Counted from the first letter of the stretch, positions 50,158 to 59,052 are shown. The stretch is 64,000 nucleotides of DNA from Alphaproteobacteria bacterium (GCA_028277405.1 JANQGH010000069.1:1-64000), one strand, 5' to 3'. The notes: generated from the letters alone by a model not told the origin. Made by a program: numbers and translations.

Positions 50158-51939
50158 ATGGGTCTGTTTCATCCATTCACGGTGCGGCTCAGCGACGGAG
50201 AGAGCATGGTCGTGCATTTGGCGACCGCCGTAAACGCCGAACGTTTCCCCGAGATCCGCCAGAGCATCATCGACGGCACCTTCCACCGGTTCAGTCACCC
50301 GAAGACCGGCAAGCCGTTCACGGTCGAAGCGCCGTTCATGTACACCGACATGAGCCGCGACACCTTCTTCGCCGTCCATCCGCCGAAGACCCGCTTTGCC
50401 TGGATGGACGATTCCGAGGCGCTGGAACAGGAGTTGGATAAGATCCCCGCCTCCCTATCGGCATATGACAAACGCTATGCGCGGGTGGTGTATGGGCTTG
50501 GCGAGTTGCGGGAAAAGCTGGTCGCCCAAGAGGCCGCGCTCGACGATCGGATCGTGGAACTGATGAAGGTGTTCCTGATCCACGAGCACCCGTTCCTGAT
50601 CCAGAAGCCGCGCCTGCGCCTGATGCTGGACGGCGTCGACGACGAAAAGTACGGCTTCGTCGCCGCCTTCGACCATGATCGCGAGGCGTTCGAGGTCGCC
50701 GTGCCGCGCGACATCGCCGATGAACTGGTCGAGGATCAGGACACGCTGAAAGGCTGGGTCAATCGCAACCACACGCATGCCAACATCTTCGACGACAGCC
50801 GCGAGCGCTGGGTGAATTTCTGGCGCTGGTCGCCAACGCTCAGCGCCATCCGCACCTTGCGCGAAATGGCCCGTCTGGCGGCCTCCGGCGGCGCGGTGCC
50901 GATGGACAGCAGCCGGTTTCAGACCATGCTGCGCACCCTGCCCCGCGGCAAGCGGCTGCCGGGCACGGCCAAGCGCGACCTGCGCACGCTGCACGACCAC
51001 GCCAAGCGCGCGGGCGAGGCCAAGCTGCAGGACACGCTGTTCGAAATCCGGTTCGGTATCGAGCTGGAGGATGACTGGGCGTTCAACAACGATCCGGACG
51101 ACATCGACACGCTATGGTCCCTGCTGCGCGACCTGCCGGACAGCAATGTCGAGGGCAACGCCAACCTGAAGAGCCTGTATTTGGCCGAGGGCAAGGGCGG
51201 CGGCTGGTACGAGCCGTGGAGCGGTGACGTCCATATCGGCGAAACCACGCTGCGGCGGCGCGAGCGCTTCGAGGACGTGGTCCGGCACGAGGTCGGCCAT
51301 GCCGTGCACGAAAAGCGCAAAGCCGAGGTCGACCCCTGGCTGGCCGACGAGTTCGGCTGGCGCATGTTCGACCCGACCAATGCCGGCATCGATGCCTGGG
51401 TCGACATGATGGGCGGCTGGGGCGCGCTGACCAGCGGCCAACGGCGGGATGTGCGCGCCTTCTTGCGCACGGCGCTGGGCACCGGCAGCAGTTGGAACCC
51501 GGGCCCGGAACCCAACGCACCGGCCAATCATCCTTGGAGCCAGCCCGGCTTCGGCCCGCGCCTGGCCTACGAGCGCACGGGCGCGGACTGGTATCGGAAC
51601 AATCGCAACTGGTTCCGCGTCGGCGACCAGGCCTTCTTCCTGAACTTCTGGTACCAGAAGCTGATGACCGTCGGCATGTCGACGCTGGACCTGATCAATC
51701 GCGGCATGCCCAGCAGCTATGCCGCCATGTCGCCGTATGAGTTCTTCGCCGAGCTCTATGCTCTCTACTACGATCTCGACGACCCCATGCGGCCGAACAT
51801 ACCGGACGATGCGCAAGCCTGGCTGGACGCCAATATCGGCAGCGCGGGCAACGACCTTGGCCCGGCCCACCGGTCGGGCGGCACCCGTATCCCGCGCCCC
51901 CGACGCCTCTCGTCCGGCGCTAGCTGCCTTCGAACTTGA
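50158..51939 (+). CDS. CpXC-like/zinc metallopeptidase fusion
   Basis: A 593-residue protein of unusual build. The N-terminal 85 residues follow the CpXC domain pattern (VVHLATAVNAERFPEIRQ, then IIDGTFHRF and a final YTDMSRDTFFAVHP). The cysteine pairs that normally bind zinc are gone: the CPxCG position reads SHPKTGK. The middle is helical. A zincin site follows, with His377-Glu378 and His381 in VVRHEVGHAVHEK, and a later acidic motif EFFAELYALYYD that could supply the third ligand. No signal peptide is seen. A strong GGGAGGG site precedes ATG 50158. It is divergent from an ATP-grasp ligase. Confidence 0.7.
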   Translation: MGLFHPFTVRLSDGESMVVHLATAVNAERFPEIRQSIIDGTFHRFSHPKTGKPFTVEAPFMYTDMSRDTFFAVHPPKTRFAWMDDSEALEQELDKIPASLSAYDKRYARVVYGLGELREKLVAQEAALDDRIVELMKVFLIHEHPFLIQKPRLRLMLDGVDDEKYGFVAAFDHDREAFEVAVPRDIADELVEDQDTLKGWVNRNHTHANIFDDSRERWVNFWRWSPTLSAIRTLREMARLAASGGAVPMDSSRFQTMLRTLPRGKRLPGTAKRDLRTLHDHAKRAGEAKLQDTLFEIRFGIELEDDWAFNNDPDDIDTLWSLLRDLPDSNVEGNANLKSLYLAEGKGGGWYEPWSGDVHIGETTLRRRERFEDVVRHEVGHAVHEKRKAEVDPWLADEFGWRMFDPTNAGIDAWVDMMGGWGALTSGQRRDVRAFLRTALGTGSSWNPGPEPNAPANHPWSQPGFGPRLAYERTGADWYRNNRNWFRVGDQAFFLNFWYQKLMTVGMSTLDLINRGMPSSYAAMSPYEFFAELYALYYDLDDPMRPNIPDDAQAWLDANIGSAGNDLGPAHRSGGTRIPRPRRLSSGASCLRT

Positions 51940-52132
51940 ACGAGACCTTCAGCTTGGTCCGGTAGGCCGCGATCCTGCCGTCTTCGATCACGATATCCTG
52001 CTCGACGACCTCGGCAACGCGCAGGTCGCGCAGGGTCTTCGCGGCACGTTCGACGGCGTTCGCAGCCGCCTGGTCCCAGGACGTCGGGCTGGTGCCCACC
52101 AGTTCGATGATCTTGTAAACACTGTCGGACAT
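51920..52132 (-). CDS. Dodecin family flavin-binding protein
   Basis: A 70-residue dodecin, a small protein that assembles as a hollow dodecamer and stores or buffers flavins. The sequence YKIIELVGTSPTSWDQAAANAV is the family signature, with Trp at the flavin stack, and the later strands RVAEVVEQDIVIEDG and AYRTKLKVSFKFEG are typical. The ATG at 52132 follows GGGAGAG; upstream codons are not conserved. Its last 20 bases overlap the convergent metallopeptidase gene end. Confidence 0.92.
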   Translation of the reverse strand: MSDSVYKIIELVGTSPTSWDQAAANAVERAAKTLRDLRVAEVVEQDIVIEDGRIAAYRTKLKVSFKFEGS

Positions 52133-52335
52133 GGCAACGCTCTCCCTTTCATGATTGGGGGCGCCGGCCGCCGCCGCCGGCAACGGCCGGTCATCGAGGG
52201 TCGCATGATCGCCGCTTGCTGGCAAATGTGCGCCACCGGCGGGCCTCGGCACCGATTTGCGAACCCAGCCGTTGATTGCGCAAAAGAGTTGCTGTTGAGT
52301 GGCGGGAATCGTTTGACGGCGAGAAGGACAGCACG

Positions 52336-52734
52336 ATGCGAAGGCTCACTGGTTTTCTGGTAATGGCGATAGCCGCCACCCTGCTGACCCCGTTCAGCGC
52401 CAACGCCGACCCGAGCATGGAGTGCGACGGCACAAGCCAGGTCGAAATCAGGGAGTGCCTGGAGGAAACGCTGGCGCGGGCCGACGCTGCGGTCGACGAG
52501 GCCTTCTCGTTCGCTCTCACTTCGGCAGCAGAAACGGACGAGGTCACGGGGCGCGCCAGCGTCGTGCCAGCCTTGTACGCCAGCCAATCGGCTTGGGAGA
52601 CGTTCCGAGACGACCACTGCGACTATGTCGGATCGACCTACGGCGGCGGTTCCGGGACCGGTATCGCGATCCTCGCCTGCCGTATCACGGAGGCGCGCGC
52701 GCGAACCACGGAACTGTTGAGCGGTCTCGACTAG
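52336..52734 (+). CDS. LprI-like (DUF1311) secreted protein, second copy
   Basis: A 132-residue protein with a signal peptide (LTGFLVMAIAATLLTPFSANA) and the DUF1311/LprI pattern: MECDGTSQVEIRECLEETLARAD and SQSAWETFRDDHCDYVG, with a last Cys in ILACRITEARART. It keeps the C-x-E-x-x-C and W-x-x-F-R-x-x-x-C spacing better than the copy at 30531. ATG 52336 has GAAGGA upstream. It should be periplasmic, with disulfides. It stands alone between dodecin (divergent) and the acyl-CoA ligase cluster. Confidence 0.8.
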   Translation: MRRLTGFLVMAIAATLLTPFSANADPSMECDGTSQVEIRECLEETLARADAAVDEAFSFALTSAAETDEVTGRASVVPALYASQSAWETFRDDHCDYVGSTYGGGSGTGIAILACRITEARARTTELLSGLD

Positions 52735-52863
52735 GGCGGTCGGCGCCTTATGGTTTCTGGCTCAACCGTCGCTTCAACTTCATCGATTTTTTGATATCTT
52801 CCGGCCTTCCGACGACGAACTGGCGTCGCGCCCCGGTCATCGCAATCCAACGTGGAGCCTCCC

Positions 52864-54429
52864 ATGCCGCTTTTTGGTCCCCCGCTCGAAACCGACAAGC
52901 CGTTCAAACTGGTCGGTCTTCTGGAAGCTGGCCTGAAGGCTCACCCCGACGAAATCGCGCTGGTGTCGACCAAGAACAGCTGGACATGGCGGCAGTTGGA
53001 CAAGGCCAGCGACCGCTACGCCGCCCATCTGTATGCGCTGGGCATTCGCAAGGGCGATCGGGTGGCCTCGCTGATGCCGAACCGCGATGCGCTGGTCATC
53101 CACTATCTGGGCTGCATCAAGGGCGGGTTCGTCGCGGTGCCGCTGAACTACCGCTACATGCCGCCGGAGATTGACCATGCCCTGGCGCTGACCAAGTCGA
53201 AGGTCCTTCTGGCCCATATCGAGCGTGATGCCGATTTGGCCGCTTCGCAGGAGGTGCCCAAACTGCCGCTGGGCGTGATCCGCTATGGCGCCGGCGAGGG
53301 TGACGGCAGTTTCGAGGCCATGCTGCTGAAGGAACCGCCGGAGGTTACGTTGGAGGCGCCCGAGCCGAGCGATCCGGTCTTCATCTTCTTCACCTCCGGC
53401 AGCACCGGCAAGCCGAAGGGCGTGACCCATACCCATGAGACCTTCGGCTGGATGCTGAGCGCGTGCATCCAGGGTTACGAGGTGACGCCCGACGATGTGG
53501 TGCTGCCCGGCTCGTCCATGTCCCATCTCGGCGGGCACGTGCATTCGCTGATGGTGCTGGCTGTCGGCGGCAAGTCCCTGGTCGCCCGGACCTTCGATCC
53601 GGACGAGTTGCTCTGGCTGCTGCGCGAACACAGGCCGACGCTTTTGTGGATGCTGCCGTCGGCCTTGATCGGCCTGATGCAGGAGCACGGCGCGAAGCAT
53701 GAGGACTTTACCTCGCTGCGCTTGTGCGTTTCCGGCGGCGACAAGGTCCCGGCGGAGCTGGAACGCGAGTTCACCGACATGGTCGGCTTTCCGATCGACG
53801 AGATCTACGGCATGTCGGAAATCGGCCTGTCGAACCTCAATCCGGTCTCCGGCGAGAACAAGCTGGGTTCCGTCGGGCCGGCCAATGCCGGCTACGACCT
53901 CTCCATCCGCGATGATGACGGCAACGAGTTGGGGGTCGGCGAGGAAGGACGGCTGTGGGTCCAGTCGCCGGTCAATATGGTCGGCTATTGGGACAATCCG
54001 ACGGCGACGGCGGAGACCATCGTCGATGGCTGGCTGGATACCGGCGACGTCATGAGAGCGGACGAAGACGGCTATCTGTGGTTCTGCGGCCGCAAGAAGC
54101 AGATCATCGTGCATGACGGCTCCAACATCTGCCCGCAGGAGGTCGAGGAATCCTTGATCGAGCATCCCGCGGTGCGCGGCGTTGGCGTTGTCGGCGTGCA
54201 CCATCTGGTGCATGGCGAGAACGTCCGAGCCTACATCACCTTGATGGAAGGTACCGACCCGCCCGCGATGCAGGAACTGATCGAATTCTCGCGCGCCCGC
54301 GTCGGCTACAAGGCGCCGGAGATGATCGAGTTCCTGGAAGAGATGCCGATGAACGCGACCGGCAAGGTCGATCGCGTCACGTTGAAGCAATGGGCTGCCG
54401 AGAGGCACGAGGTCGACGTCGCTGCCTGA
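52864..54429 (+). CDS. AMP-dependent acyl-CoA synthetase (cluster copy 1)
   Basis: A 521-residue adenylate-forming ligase, first of three tandem paralogues. The P-loop FFTSGSTGKPKGVTHTH, the A5-like EIYGMSEIGLSNL, the LDTGDVM aspartate motif and the hinge/A8 motif FCGRKKQIIVHDGSN are all intact, and the catalytic Lys lies in NATGKVDR. It activates an organic or fatty acid with ATP and CoA. GGAG precedes ATG 52864. The next paralogue starts 49 bases later, implying one operon. Confidence 0.92.
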   Translation: MPLFGPPLETDKPFKLVGLLEAGLKAHPDEIALVSTKNSWTWRQLDKASDRYAAHLYALGIRKGDRVASLMPNRDALVIHYLGCIKGGFVAVPLNYRYMPPEIDHALALTKSKVLLAHIERDADLAASQEVPKLPLGVIRYGAGEGDGSFEAMLLKEPPEVTLEAPEPSDPVFIFFTSGSTGKPKGVTHTHETFGWMLSACIQGYEVTPDDVVLPGSSMSHLGGHVHSLMVLAVGGKSLVARTFDPDELLWLLREHRPTLLWMLPSALIGLMQEHGAKHEDFTSLRLCVSGGDKVPAELEREFTDMVGFPIDEIYGMSEIGLSNLNPVSGENKLGSVGPANAGYDLSIRDDDGNELGVGEEGRLWVQSPVNMVGYWDNPTATAETIVDGWLDTGDVMRADEDGYLWFCGRKKQIIVHDGSNICPQEVEESLIEHPAVRGVGVVGVHHLVHGENVRAYITLMEGTDPPAMQELIEFSRARVGYKAPEMIEFLEEMPMNATGKVDRVTLKQWAAERHEVDVAA

Positions 54430-54478
54430 CCAGGGCCGCAGCCGCCAAAGCCGCCCCGAAGCCTTCAAGGAGCCAGCC

Positions 54479-56044
54479 ATGACGCTTCACGGACGTTCCG
54501 CTGATACCATCTCGCCGGTCGATGTGACGCGCCTGTTGGACAGGGGATTGAGCGCCCATCCCGACGAGATCGCGGTTGTCTCGACCAAGAACAGCTGGAC
54601 CTGGCGGCAGCTCGACAAGGCGAGCGATCGCTACGCGGCGCATCTCCACGCGCTCGGCATACGAAGAGGCGACCGCGTCGCCTCGCTGATGCCGAACCGG
54701 GATGCGCTGGTCATTCACTATCTCGGCTGCCTGAAGGCCGGTTTCATCGCCGTGCCGCTGAACTATCGCTACATGGCGCCGGAGATCGATCATGCCTTGT
54801 CGCTGACCCGGGCGAAGGTGCTGCTGGCGCATGTCGAGCGCGACGCGGACCTGGCTGCGTCGGCCGAGGTTCCGAAACTGCCGCTCGGCGTCATCCGCTA
54901 TGGCGCCGGCGAGGGCGACGACAGTTTTGAGGCCATGCTGGAAAAGCAGGCGCCGGACGTCGACCTGCCGAAACCGGCGGCATCCGACCCGGCCATCATC
55001 TTCTTTACCTCCGGCAGCACGGCCAAGCCGAAGGGTGTCACGCACACCTTCGAGACGATTGGCTGGATTCTCGCGACGCTGGTCGCCGGTTACGAGGTGA
55101 CGCCAAAGGACATTATCCTGTCCGCGTCATCCATGTCGCATATCGGGTCGTTCATGCATGCGTTCATGATCCTCGCCAACGGCAGCAAGGTCGTGCTTCC
55201 TCGGCAGTTCGATACCGACGAAGCGCTGTGGCTGCTGCGCCATCACGCGCCCACGATCTTCCTGATGCTGCCGTCCGCACTGTTTGGCGTCGTGCGTCAT
55301 CCCGATGCGAAACATGAGGACTTCGCCTCGGTTCGCCTCTGCATCTCGGGCGGCGACAAGGTGGCAGCGGAACTGGAACGCGAGTTCGAACGTCTTGCCG
55401 GCATTCCGATCGACGAGTGTTACGGCATGTCGGAGATCGGCATCTCGAACATGAACCCGCCGTCCGGCATCAACAAGCCCGGCTCGGTCGGGCCCGCCAA
55501 TGTCGGCTATGACCTCTCGATCCGGGACGATGACGGCAACGAGGTCGACGCCGATGTCGACGGCCGCATGTGGGTCAAATCGCCGGCCAACATGATCGGC
55601 TATTGGGACAACCCGGCGGCGACGGCGGAGACGATCGTCGACGACTGGCTGGATACCGGCGACGTGGTGCGCGCGGATGGGGACGGCTATGTCTGGTTCC
55701 GCGCGCGCAAGAAGCAGATCATTATCCATGACGCTTCCAACATCAGCCCGCAGGAGGTCGAGGAGAGCCTGGTTGAACACCCCGCGGTGGCCAACGCCGG
55801 GGCCGTCGGCGTGCACGACCTGATCCATGGTGAAAACGTCTGGGCCTATGTCGAGCTGGTCGACGCTGCCGAACCGCCAACCGCGCAGCAGTTGATCGCG
55901 TTCTCGCGCGAACGCGTGGGCTACAAGGCACCGGAGGTGATCGTGTTTCTCGACGATATGCCCATGAACGCCACCGGCAAGACCGACCGGGTGATGCTGA
56001 AGCGCTGGGCGGCCGAACGGCACGACGCCGAAACCGCTTCCTGA
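54479..56044 (+). CDS. AMP-dependent acyl-CoA synthetase (cluster copy 2, altered motifs)
   Basis: A 521-residue paralogue of its neighbours, collinear throughout. Its P-loop reads GSTAKPKG instead of GSTGKPKG, and the hinge/A8 motif reads FRARKKQIIIHDASN instead of FCGRKKQIIVHDGSN. Three glycines conserved in the other copies are thus replaced, in ATP-binding and domain-rotation elements. NATGKTDR retains the catalytic lysine. It may be a slow or specialised enzyme, or a degenerating copy. AAGGAGCC lies five bases before ATG 54479. Confidence 0.85.
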   Translation: MTLHGRSADTISPVDVTRLLDRGLSAHPDEIAVVSTKNSWTWRQLDKASDRYAAHLHALGIRRGDRVASLMPNRDALVIHYLGCLKAGFIAVPLNYRYMAPEIDHALSLTRAKVLLAHVERDADLAASAEVPKLPLGVIRYGAGEGDDSFEAMLEKQAPDVDLPKPAASDPAIIFFTSGSTAKPKGVTHTFETIGWILATLVAGYEVTPKDIILSASSMSHIGSFMHAFMILANGSKVVLPRQFDTDEALWLLRHHAPTIFLMLPSALFGVVRHPDAKHEDFASVRLCISGGDKVAAELEREFERLAGIPIDECYGMSEIGISNMNPPSGINKPGSVGPANVGYDLSIRDDDGNEVDADVDGRMWVKSPANMIGYWDNPAATAETIVDDWLDTGDVVRADGDGYVWFRARKKQIIIHDASNISPQEVEESLVEHPAVANAGAVGVHDLIHGENVWAYVELVDAAEPPTAQQLIAFSRERVGYKAPEVIVFLDDMPMNATGKTDRVMLKRWAAERHDAETAS

Positions 56045-56101
56045 TTGCCTGGCGCAGCGCAACGGTTTGCCACTCGGTCACGACACACTCGGAGACTGCC
56101 G

Positions 56102-57664
56102 ATGCCCCTCCACGGACCTTCATACGCTGGCGAGACACCCGTCGACGTTCCAAACCTGCTTGACGCCGGCCTCGGGTCGCATCCGGATACGATTGCGGTC
56201 CTGTCCACCAAAAACAGCTGGACCTGGCGTCAGCTCGACAAGGCCAGCGATCGCTACGCGGCGCATCTCCACGCCAAAGGGCTTCGCAAGGGTGATCGCG
56301 TCGCCTCCCTGATGCCGAACAGGGATGCCCTGTTGGTCCATTATCTCGGATGCATGAAGGCCGGCTTCGTGGCCGTACCCTTGAACTATCGCTACATGCC
56401 GCCTGAGATCGACCATGCGTTGGCGCTGTCGGGCGCGAAGATCCTGCTGGCCCATGTCGAGCGCGACGACGACCTCGCGGCTGCGAAGACGGTGGCCGAC
56501 CTGCCGCACGGCGTGATCCACTACGGCGCCGGCGAAGGCGATGACGGTTTCGAGGCGCTGCTGTTCAAGGAAGCGCCGGCGGTCGCGTTCGACAAGCCGT
56601 CGCTGGACGACCCTATCTTCATCTTCTTTACGTCAGGCAGTACCGGCAAGCCGAAGGGCGTGACCCACACGGTCAGCACGCTGGGCTGGGTTTTGAAAAC
56701 CCGCGCCAGGAGCTTTGGCATTCATTCCGGCGATGTCACGCTGAGCGCGGCTTCCATGTCCCATATGGGCGCCTCGATGACCGTCATGGCGACCTTGGCG
56801 GTCGGCGGTAAGGCCCTGATCGCGCGGACCTTCGACCCTGAAGAGGTGATCTGGCTGGCCCGCGAACAGGCGCCGACCTTCATGATCATGCTGCCTGCCG
56901 CGCTGTTTCGCGTCGTCGAGGACAAGCGCGCGCGGCACGAGGACTTCCGCTCGTTGCGCCATTGCGTTTCGGGCGGCGACAAGGTGCCGGCTGAACTGGA
57001 AAAACGGTTCGCCGAACTGGTCGGTATCCCGATCAACGAAGCCTACGGCATGTCGGAGTGCGGCATCCTTAATGCCAATCCGCCGGATGGGCCGAACAAG
57101 CCCGGCTCTGTCGGGCCGCCAACGTTCGGCTTTGTCGAGTCGATCCGTGACGATGACGGCAACGAGGTCGGGCCAGGCGTCGACGGACAATTGTGGACCA
57201 AATCACCAAGCATCACGGTCGGCTATTGGGACAATCCCGAGGCGACCGCCGAGGCCATCGTCGACGGCTGGCTGAATACCGGCGACATGATGCGTGCCGA
57301 CGAGGATGGCTATCTTTGGTTCTGCGGCCGCAAAAAGCAGATCATCGTGCATGACGGCTCGAACATCAGCCCGCAGGAGGTCGAGGACACGTTGCTCGCC
57401 CACCCGGTGATCGCGAGCGCGGGCGTCGTGGGCGTGCATGACAGGGTCCATGGCGAAAATGTCTGGGCCTATGTGACGCTGGAGGATGGGGCGGAGCCTC
57501 CCCCGGTGCAGGAACTGATCGAGTTCTCGCGTGCACGCGTCGGATACAAGGCACCGGAACTGATCGAGTTCCTGGACGAAATGCCCCTGAACGCCACGGG
57601 CAAGGTAGACCGTGTCAGGCTGAAGAAGTGGGCCGCGGACAAGCACAACGCTGAAATGGCCTGA
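56102..57664 (+). CDS. AMP-dependent acyl-CoA synthetase (cluster copy 3)
   Basis: A 520-residue ligase, third of the tandem set. All core motifs are intact: FFTSGSTGKPKGVTHTV, EAYGMSECGILNAN, LNTGDMM, FCGRKKQIIVHDGSN and the final NATGKVDR. It differs from copies 1 and 2 in the substrate-pocket region (ASMSHMGASMTVMATLAV), so a different acid is likely. It starts 57 bases after copy 2. No CoA-dependent partner enzyme is adjacent in this cluster. Confidence 0.92.
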   Translation: MPLHGPSYAGETPVDVPNLLDAGLGSHPDTIAVLSTKNSWTWRQLDKASDRYAAHLHAKGLRKGDRVASLMPNRDALLVHYLGCMKAGFVAVPLNYRYMPPEIDHALALSGAKILLAHVERDDDLAAAKTVADLPHGVIHYGAGEGDDGFEALLFKEAPAVAFDKPSLDDPIFIFFTSGSTGKPKGVTHTVSTLGWVLKTRARSFGIHSGDVTLSAASMSHMGASMTVMATLAVGGKALIARTFDPEEVIWLAREQAPTFMIMLPAALFRVVEDKRARHEDFRSLRHCVSGGDKVPAELEKRFAELVGIPINEAYGMSECGILNANPPDGPNKPGSVGPPTFGFVESIRDDDGNEVGPGVDGQLWTKSPSITVGYWDNPEATAEAIVDGWLNTGDMMRADEDGYLWFCGRKKQIIVHDGSNISPQEVEDTLLAHPVIASAGVVGVHDRVHGENVWAYVTLEDGAEPPPVQELIEFSRARVGYKAPELIEFLDEMPLNATGKVDRVRLKKWAADKHNAEMA

Positions 57665-57721
57665 CGGCGGTCGACCAACCCAACCGGCTCTCGAAACAGC
57701 GACTTTGACAGCCTTTCACGC

Positions 57722-57752
57722 TTGACAATATATTTCACTATATCATTAATTA
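57722..57752 (+). promoter_or_regulatory. A+T-rich promoter/dyad before the VOC-ArsR-SRPBCC operon
   Basis: TTGACA at 57722-57727 is followed by ATATA-TTTCAC-TATAT (57728-57743), a short inverted repeat in an A+T-rich patch, with TAATTA-like -10 candidates around 57745-57752. ArsR repressors often bind A+T-rich dyads, so this may be the operon's autoregulated promoter. Confidence 0.45.
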
Positions 57753-57783
57753 TTCACCTGAATTGAAATAGGAATGACGACGG

Positions 57784-58245
57784 ATGACAGATCAACCTCA
57801 TCGCGCCACCCTCGCCTCGGCCGTGGTCTACAAGGACCCGGATGCGGCCCTCGACTGGCTGGAGAAGGCGTTTGGGTTCGAACGTTCGATGGTGATCACC
57901 GATGCCGACGGCAATCTCAGCCATGCGGAGATGACGGTCGGCGAATGCTATCTGATGGTCGGGGCGGAATGGGCCGGTCATGTCGCCAGCCCCGCCTCCG
58001 TCGGCGGCAAGAACACGCAGTCGGTCCATGTGCACTTGGACACCGATCTCGACGCCCATTGTGAGCGCGCCCGAGCGGCCGGCGCCGAGGTCGTGCGTCA
58101 GCCCGAGGACCAGTTCTATGGCGACCGGGTCTATGCCGTGAAGGACCCAGAGGGCCATGTCTGGACCTTTGCCCAAACCGTGCGGCAGGTCAGCCGGGAA
58201 CAGGCCGAGAAGGCCAGCGGCCTGAAGATCGAAGGGTGGATTTGA
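57784..58245 (+). CDS. VOC family glyoxalase-like protein
   Basis: A 153-residue VOC protein of the PhnB/YdcJ-like subgroup. It starts TLASAVVYKDPDAALDWLEKAFGF and has NTQSVHVHLDTDLDAHCERARAAG and the metal-binding end VYAVKDPEGHVWTF. Such proteins accompany ArsR/SRPBCC pairs in many genomes. It overlaps the ArsR gene by ten bases. No strong ribosome site precedes ATG 57784; the promoter dyad lies 40 bases upstream. The activity is unknown. Confidence 0.85.
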   Translation: MTDQPHRATLASAVVYKDPDAALDWLEKAFGFERSMVITDADGNLSHAEMTVGECYLMVGAEWAGHVASPASVGGKNTQSVHVHLDTDLDAHCERARAAGAEVVRQPEDQFYGDRVYAVKDPEGHVWTFAQTVRQVSREQAEKASGLKIEGWI

Positions 58246-58574
58246 AAGCGGCGGCAAACCTGGACCAGACCCTGGCGGCGCTGGCCGATCCAAACCGCCG
58301 CCGGGTCGTCGACCTGCTGCGCGAGCGGCCGCGCCGGGCCGGCGAGATCGCGGACCTCGTCGGCCTCTCGCCGCCGGCCATGAGCCGGCATCTGAAGGCA
58401 CTGCGCAAGAGCGGCCTGATCGAGGACAGCCATCCGGAGTTCGACGCTAGGGTCCGCGTCTATCGGCTGCGGCCGCAGCCCATGGCGGAGCTGAAACGTT
58501 GGCTGGAAGAAACCGAACAGCTTTGGACCGTGCAGCTGGCGGCCTTTAAGGAGCATCTGGAGCGCACGGAATGA
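58236..58574 (+). CDS. ArsR family transcriptional repressor
   Basis: A 112-residue winged-helix regulator: ALADPNRRRVVDLLRERP, then AGEIADLVGLSPPAMSRHLKALRKSGLI, which is the DNA-recognition helix region. No metal-binding cysteine motif is present, so it is of the non-metal, SRPBCC-associated subgroup. The start is GTG 58236, inside the VOC gene; TTG 58242 is another candidate. It overlaps the SRPBCC gene by four bases. It likely represses its own operon. Confidence 0.88.
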   Translation: MDLKAAANLDQTLAALADPNRRRVVDLLRERPRRAGEIADLVGLSPPAMSRHLKALRKSGLIEDSHPEFDARVRVYRLRPQPMAELKRWLEETEQLWTVQLAAFKEHLERTE

Positions 58575-59038
58575 CCTCGTCCGTCATCGTTGCCTTGCGT
58601 GTGGGGGCAACACCGGCGCGGGCCTTCGACGTCTTCACCAGCGAGATCGGCGCCTGGTGGCAGCCGAACATGCTGTTTCCGTTCAGCCGCCGCGAACCGG
58701 GCACGCTGGCCTTCGAGCCGGGGCCGGACGGCAGGCTGGTCGAAACCTATGCCAATGGCGACACGTTCGAGATCGGCCGCATCACCGCCTGGCAGCCGGG
58801 CGACCGTTTGGCCTTCACCTGGCACCAGGACACGTTCGAGCCCGGCCAGTCGACCCTGGTCGATGTCCGCTTCGAAGCCGTCGGCGAGGAAACACGGGTC
58901 ACGGTCAGCCATTCCGGCTGGGACAGCATTCCCCAGGAACATGCGGCACGCCACACGATGGACGACGCTGTCTTCCTGCGCCGGCACGGGGAATGGTGGC
59001 AAGCGCTCTTGCGCGGTCTCAGAGCCAGACTCAGCTAG
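58571..59038 (+). CDS. SRPBCC (AHSA1-like) protein
   Basis: A 155-residue START/Bet v1-like hydrophobic-ligand protein. It opens with VGATPARAFDVFTSEIGAWWQP and has the conserved ITAWQPGDRLAFTWH and VDVRFEAVGEETRVTVSHSG of the AHSA1 group. The ATGA overlap with the ArsR gene shows translational coupling. VOC-ArsR-SRPBCC forms one three-gene unit. Ligand binding is known for the fold; the ligand is unknown. It is convergent with the aldo/keto reductase. Confidence 0.88.
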   Translation: MTSSVIVALRVGATPARAFDVFTSEIGAWWQPNMLFPFSRREPGTLAFEPGPDGRLVETYANGDTFEIGRITAWQPGDRLAFTWHQDTFEPGQSTLVDVRFEAVGEETRVTVSHSGWDSIPQEHAARHTMDDAVFLRRHGEWWQALLRGLRARLS

Positions 59039-59052
59039 AGATGGAACGCACC

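Noticed and set aside
52837..54480. 547-codon minus-strand open frame under ligase copy 1
   Set aside because: Same kind of shadow, with similar shadows under copies 2 and 3. No protein motifs.
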